This document shows, in pieces, positions 61,922 to 64,000 of a stretch of DNA of 64,000 nucleotides. The translations under genes and the position numbers were made by a program. Every line of letters starts with the position of its first letter. The first letter of the stretch is position 1. The stretch is from positions 496,001-560,000 of the forward strand of contig JBGAUW010000001.1 in NCBI GenBank assembly GCA_044228435.1. Reading direction: 5' to 3'. The notes under the pieces were generated by a model. It was not told where the DNA came from. It made no database searches and saw only the letters and a program-made list of their open reading frames with translations. This DNA is from Bog-950 sp044228435 (GTDB lineage: Bacteria > Bacteroidota > Bacteroidia > Chitinophagales > LD1).

Positions 61922-64000
61922 ATGAAAACACTTAAACAATTTGCAACTGCACTTTTGCTTATATGTTGCACCCTGGCGGTAAATGCCCAATGCAATATAA
62001 ATGGCGGTTGGAAGTACACCATCAACCCCAACCAGGTGCATGTATTTACCGATACATCAACAGTTAGCGCCGGGTACCAAATAACCACCCGTTACTGGAC
62101 TTTTGGCGATGGCTCTACTACTACCCAGGCTAACCCTTCTCACTACTACTCAACACCTGGTAATTACACCGTGTGTGAGTATATTATAGCCACCGAAATT
62201 GGTGGTTCAAATACCTGCCGCGACACAGTATGCCAACTGGTAAGCAATTGCAATGGGATGGTGCAGGCAGCTATTTCGGCCAATGTGCAGGGTAGCATAA
62301 TAGTTTATACAGGCACAGGTACATCTAACTACCCCCCGCTTAGCTACTCGTGGACGTTTGCAGGCGGGTTGCCCGCTACTTCAAATACAGCAGTTACTAC
62401 CGTGCAGTATAATGCACCGGGCGCACATCAGGCCTGTTTAACTGTGCGCGATACCAACGGCTGCAGCGCAACAGTATGCCGCAACGACACCACCACGGCA
62501 ACACCCTGTGGCAACTTAGTCGCTAATTTTAATGCCTCTATTAATAGCGGCTATGCTTATTTAAGCAGCACTTCTACCGGCACTGCAACTAATACCTTAT
62601 ATCAATGGTGGAGAGACGGACAAGCAATAACGACCCCCACTCCAAATACAGCTTCGTACCAATATGCGCCTGCAGGAATACATACCTATTGTTTATACGT
62701 ATATTCTGCGCAAAACTCTTTTTGCGACTCTGCCTGCCGTAGTTATACAATTGATACCTGTACAGCAGACTTTCAAACGAGCGTAAATAATAACGTAGTA
62801 ACCTTTACGCCACAGCGCACAGGTTTTGGAAATGGTAACTATTGGAGTTTTGGGGATGGAACCTCGGGCGATGATACCTCTGCTTCATTTATACATACTT
62901 ATCCTTCCAGTCCAAATACAACTACCTATCAAGTGTGCCATGTATGGGGACAGGGAAACTGCGTAGATACTGTTTGTAAGCTAATAGTAATACCGGGCAC
63001 CACAACCTGTGGAAATGCCTCATTTACCAGTTCGCAAACATCCGGCCACCTGGTGCTTACCAGCACCTCTACCGGCACTAATACCAATGTAGTTTGGGCT
63101 ATAAGAACCCTGAATGGTGCTGGAGTGTTAACCGGTAGCGGCACTCCTTTTGCGGCCAACACTTTGCCAAACGGCACTTACCAGGTTTGTTTATACTTGT
63201 ATAGCAACAACCAGCAACTTTGCGATACCACCTGCCAAACTATTGCCGTTACAAACGGGACTACCTGTATCACAATACAGCCCGATAGCGCAGGTAAAGA
63301 TGCGGCAATTGAAACCGCAAATACGCAGGGGAACCGTGGAAATTATCCTAATTTCCTTTCTGCCGCATGGGTAACAGGTGGAAATGTAGTAGAAGAAAGA
63401 AGCCTTTTACAATTCGACCTATCTTCCATCCCTATAGGTTCAAGCATAGTTTCAGCACGTTTATCGCTTTATGCCGATACAGCGAGTACCATAGCAGGTT
63501 ACCCCGGCCAGCCCACGTATGGCAGCAACAACGCCAGTTATTTAAGACGCATTGTTAACCCCTGGACAGAAAATACGGTAACGTGGGCAAATGCTCCTAC
63601 CAGTACCGCCACCGATGAGATATTGCTGCCACAAAGCACCAGCGTAAGGCAAGATTATCCGAACATTGACATATACAATTTTGCACAGTATTGGGTTAAT
63701 ACACCAGCCCAAAACCATGGCATGTTGCTGGATATCAGAACTAATTCGCCCTATAACAGCATGATTTTTTGCTCCAGTGACCATCCCGATGCAACCAGGC
63801 GCCCCAAGCTTGAAATTTGCTATACCCCTTGTAATGCATCCATCGCATTTTCCCTTGTTCTAAACAGCAACGGCTCTGCTACAATTACCCCTACGGCTAC
63901 GGGGTTAACTCCGAGCAGCTATAGCTGGAGCAATGGGTCGGCCAATAGAGCAATTACTATAACTGCCGGCGGAAATTATTGTGTAACCGTAACCGGAGTA
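61922..64000 (+). CDS. Secreted PKD/DNRLRE-domain protein, C-terminus cut by window edge
   Basis: 693 codons open to the edge. Signal peptide MKTLKQFATALLLICCTLAVNAQ. Several PKD-like units follow (TRYWTFGDGSTTTQANPSHYYS, YSWTFAGGLPATSN, YWSFGDGTSGDDTSASFIHTY). Residues about 455-645 are a DNRLRE-type domain: DSAGKDAAI, RSLLQFDLSSIPIGSSIVSARLSLYA, WTENTVTWANAP, QYWVNTPAQNHGMLLDI. Such domains occur in extracellular proteins and are thought to bind carbohydrate or matrix. A T9SS tail may lie past the edge. Cys-rich throughout. Confidence 0.85.
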   Translation, partial: MKTLKQFATALLLICCTLAVNAQCNINGGWKYTINPNQVHVFTDTSTVSAGYQITTRYWTFGDGSTTTQANPSHYYSTPGNYTVCEYIIATEIGGSNTCRDTVCQLVSNCNGMVQAAISANVQGSIIVYTGTGTSNYPPLSYSWTFAGGLPATSNTAVTTVQYNAPGAHQACLTVRDTNGCSATVCRNDTTTATPCGNLVANFNASINSGYAYLSSTSTGTATNTLYQWWRDGQAITTPTPNTASYQYAPAGIHTYCLYVYSAQNSFCDSACRSYTIDTCTADFQTSVNNNVVTFTPQRTGFGNGNYWSFGDGTSGDDTSASFIHTYPSSPNTTTYQVCHVWGQGNCVDTVCKLIVIPGTTTCGNASFTSSQTSGHLVLTSTSTGTNTNVVWAIRTLNGAGVLTGSGTPFAANTLPNGTYQVCLYLYSNNQQLCDTTCQTIAVTNGTTCITIQPDSAGKDAAIETANTQGNRGNYPNFLSAAWVTGGNVVEERSLLQFDLSSIPIGSSIVSARLSLYADTASTIAGYPGQPTYGSNNASYLRRIVNPWTENTVTWANAPTSTATDEILLPQSTSVRQDYPNIDIYNFAQYWVNTPAQNHGMLLDIRTNSPYNSMIFCSSDHPDATRRPKLEICYTPCNASIAFSLVLNSNGSATITPTATGLTPSSYSWSNGSANRAITITAGGNYCVTVTGV

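Overview
The window looks like a chromosomal segment of a Bacteroidota bacterium, probably from the Chitinophagales/Sphingobacteria side. At least seven predicted proteins are large secreted proteins ending in the type IX secretion (T9SS) type A sorting domain, with a YPNP-like motif near the start of that domain. PKD domains and Cys-lipoproteins are abundant, and start codons usually lack a Shine-Dalgarno sequence. GC content looks moderate. No species can be named from the sequence alone.

Layout. Positions 1-5601 (minus) are a compact three-gene signalling or conflict-type operon: a TIR/DUF4062-like protein, a membrane-anchored STAND NTPase and a membrane-anchored class III nucleotide cyclase cut by the left edge. 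Positions 5727-11890 are an A+T-richer island of two exported proteins, bracketed by 164-bp inverted, decayed IS-like ends. Positions 12079-21021 hold tRNA-Leu, tRNA-Gly, mutS, a SpoU/TrmH-type methyltransferase, and a minus-strand run of PASTA protein, T9SS protein, DCC oxidoreductase, mltG and a cupredoxin-like protein. Positions 21241-31187 hold an SRPBCC protein, secreted hypotheticals, a glucuronokinase-like GHMP kinase paired with galU, two exported ferritin-like proteins, a DUF421 membrane protein, asnB and an AIM24-family protein. Positions 31188-33834 are gene-poor, with a complex palindromic element and a decayed IS3-family element.

Positions 33835-43465 hold a T9SS protein, a collagen-like protein, a REP-like repeat, two metallophosphoesterases, a nitronate monooxygenase-like protein, a dCMP deaminase-like protein, a P-loop kinase and two LEA-2-like proteins. 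Positions 43542-56628 are mostly housekeeping: a CNNM/HlyC-type transporter, gpmI, a DUF4783 protein, nadC, a lipid kinase, an M43 metalloprotease, a SUI1 factor and dnaE. Positions 56719-64000 hold two T9SS proteins, an alpha-solenoid protein and a PKD/DNRLRE protein cut by the right edge.

The most promising candidate for an undescribed system is the left-edge operon (TIR-like protein, transmembrane STAND NTPase with a large C-terminal region of no recognised family, and a nucleotide cyclase). The next most interesting items are the IS-bracketed island, the glucuronokinase/GalU pair, and matched palindromes upstream of the exported ferritin-like pair.
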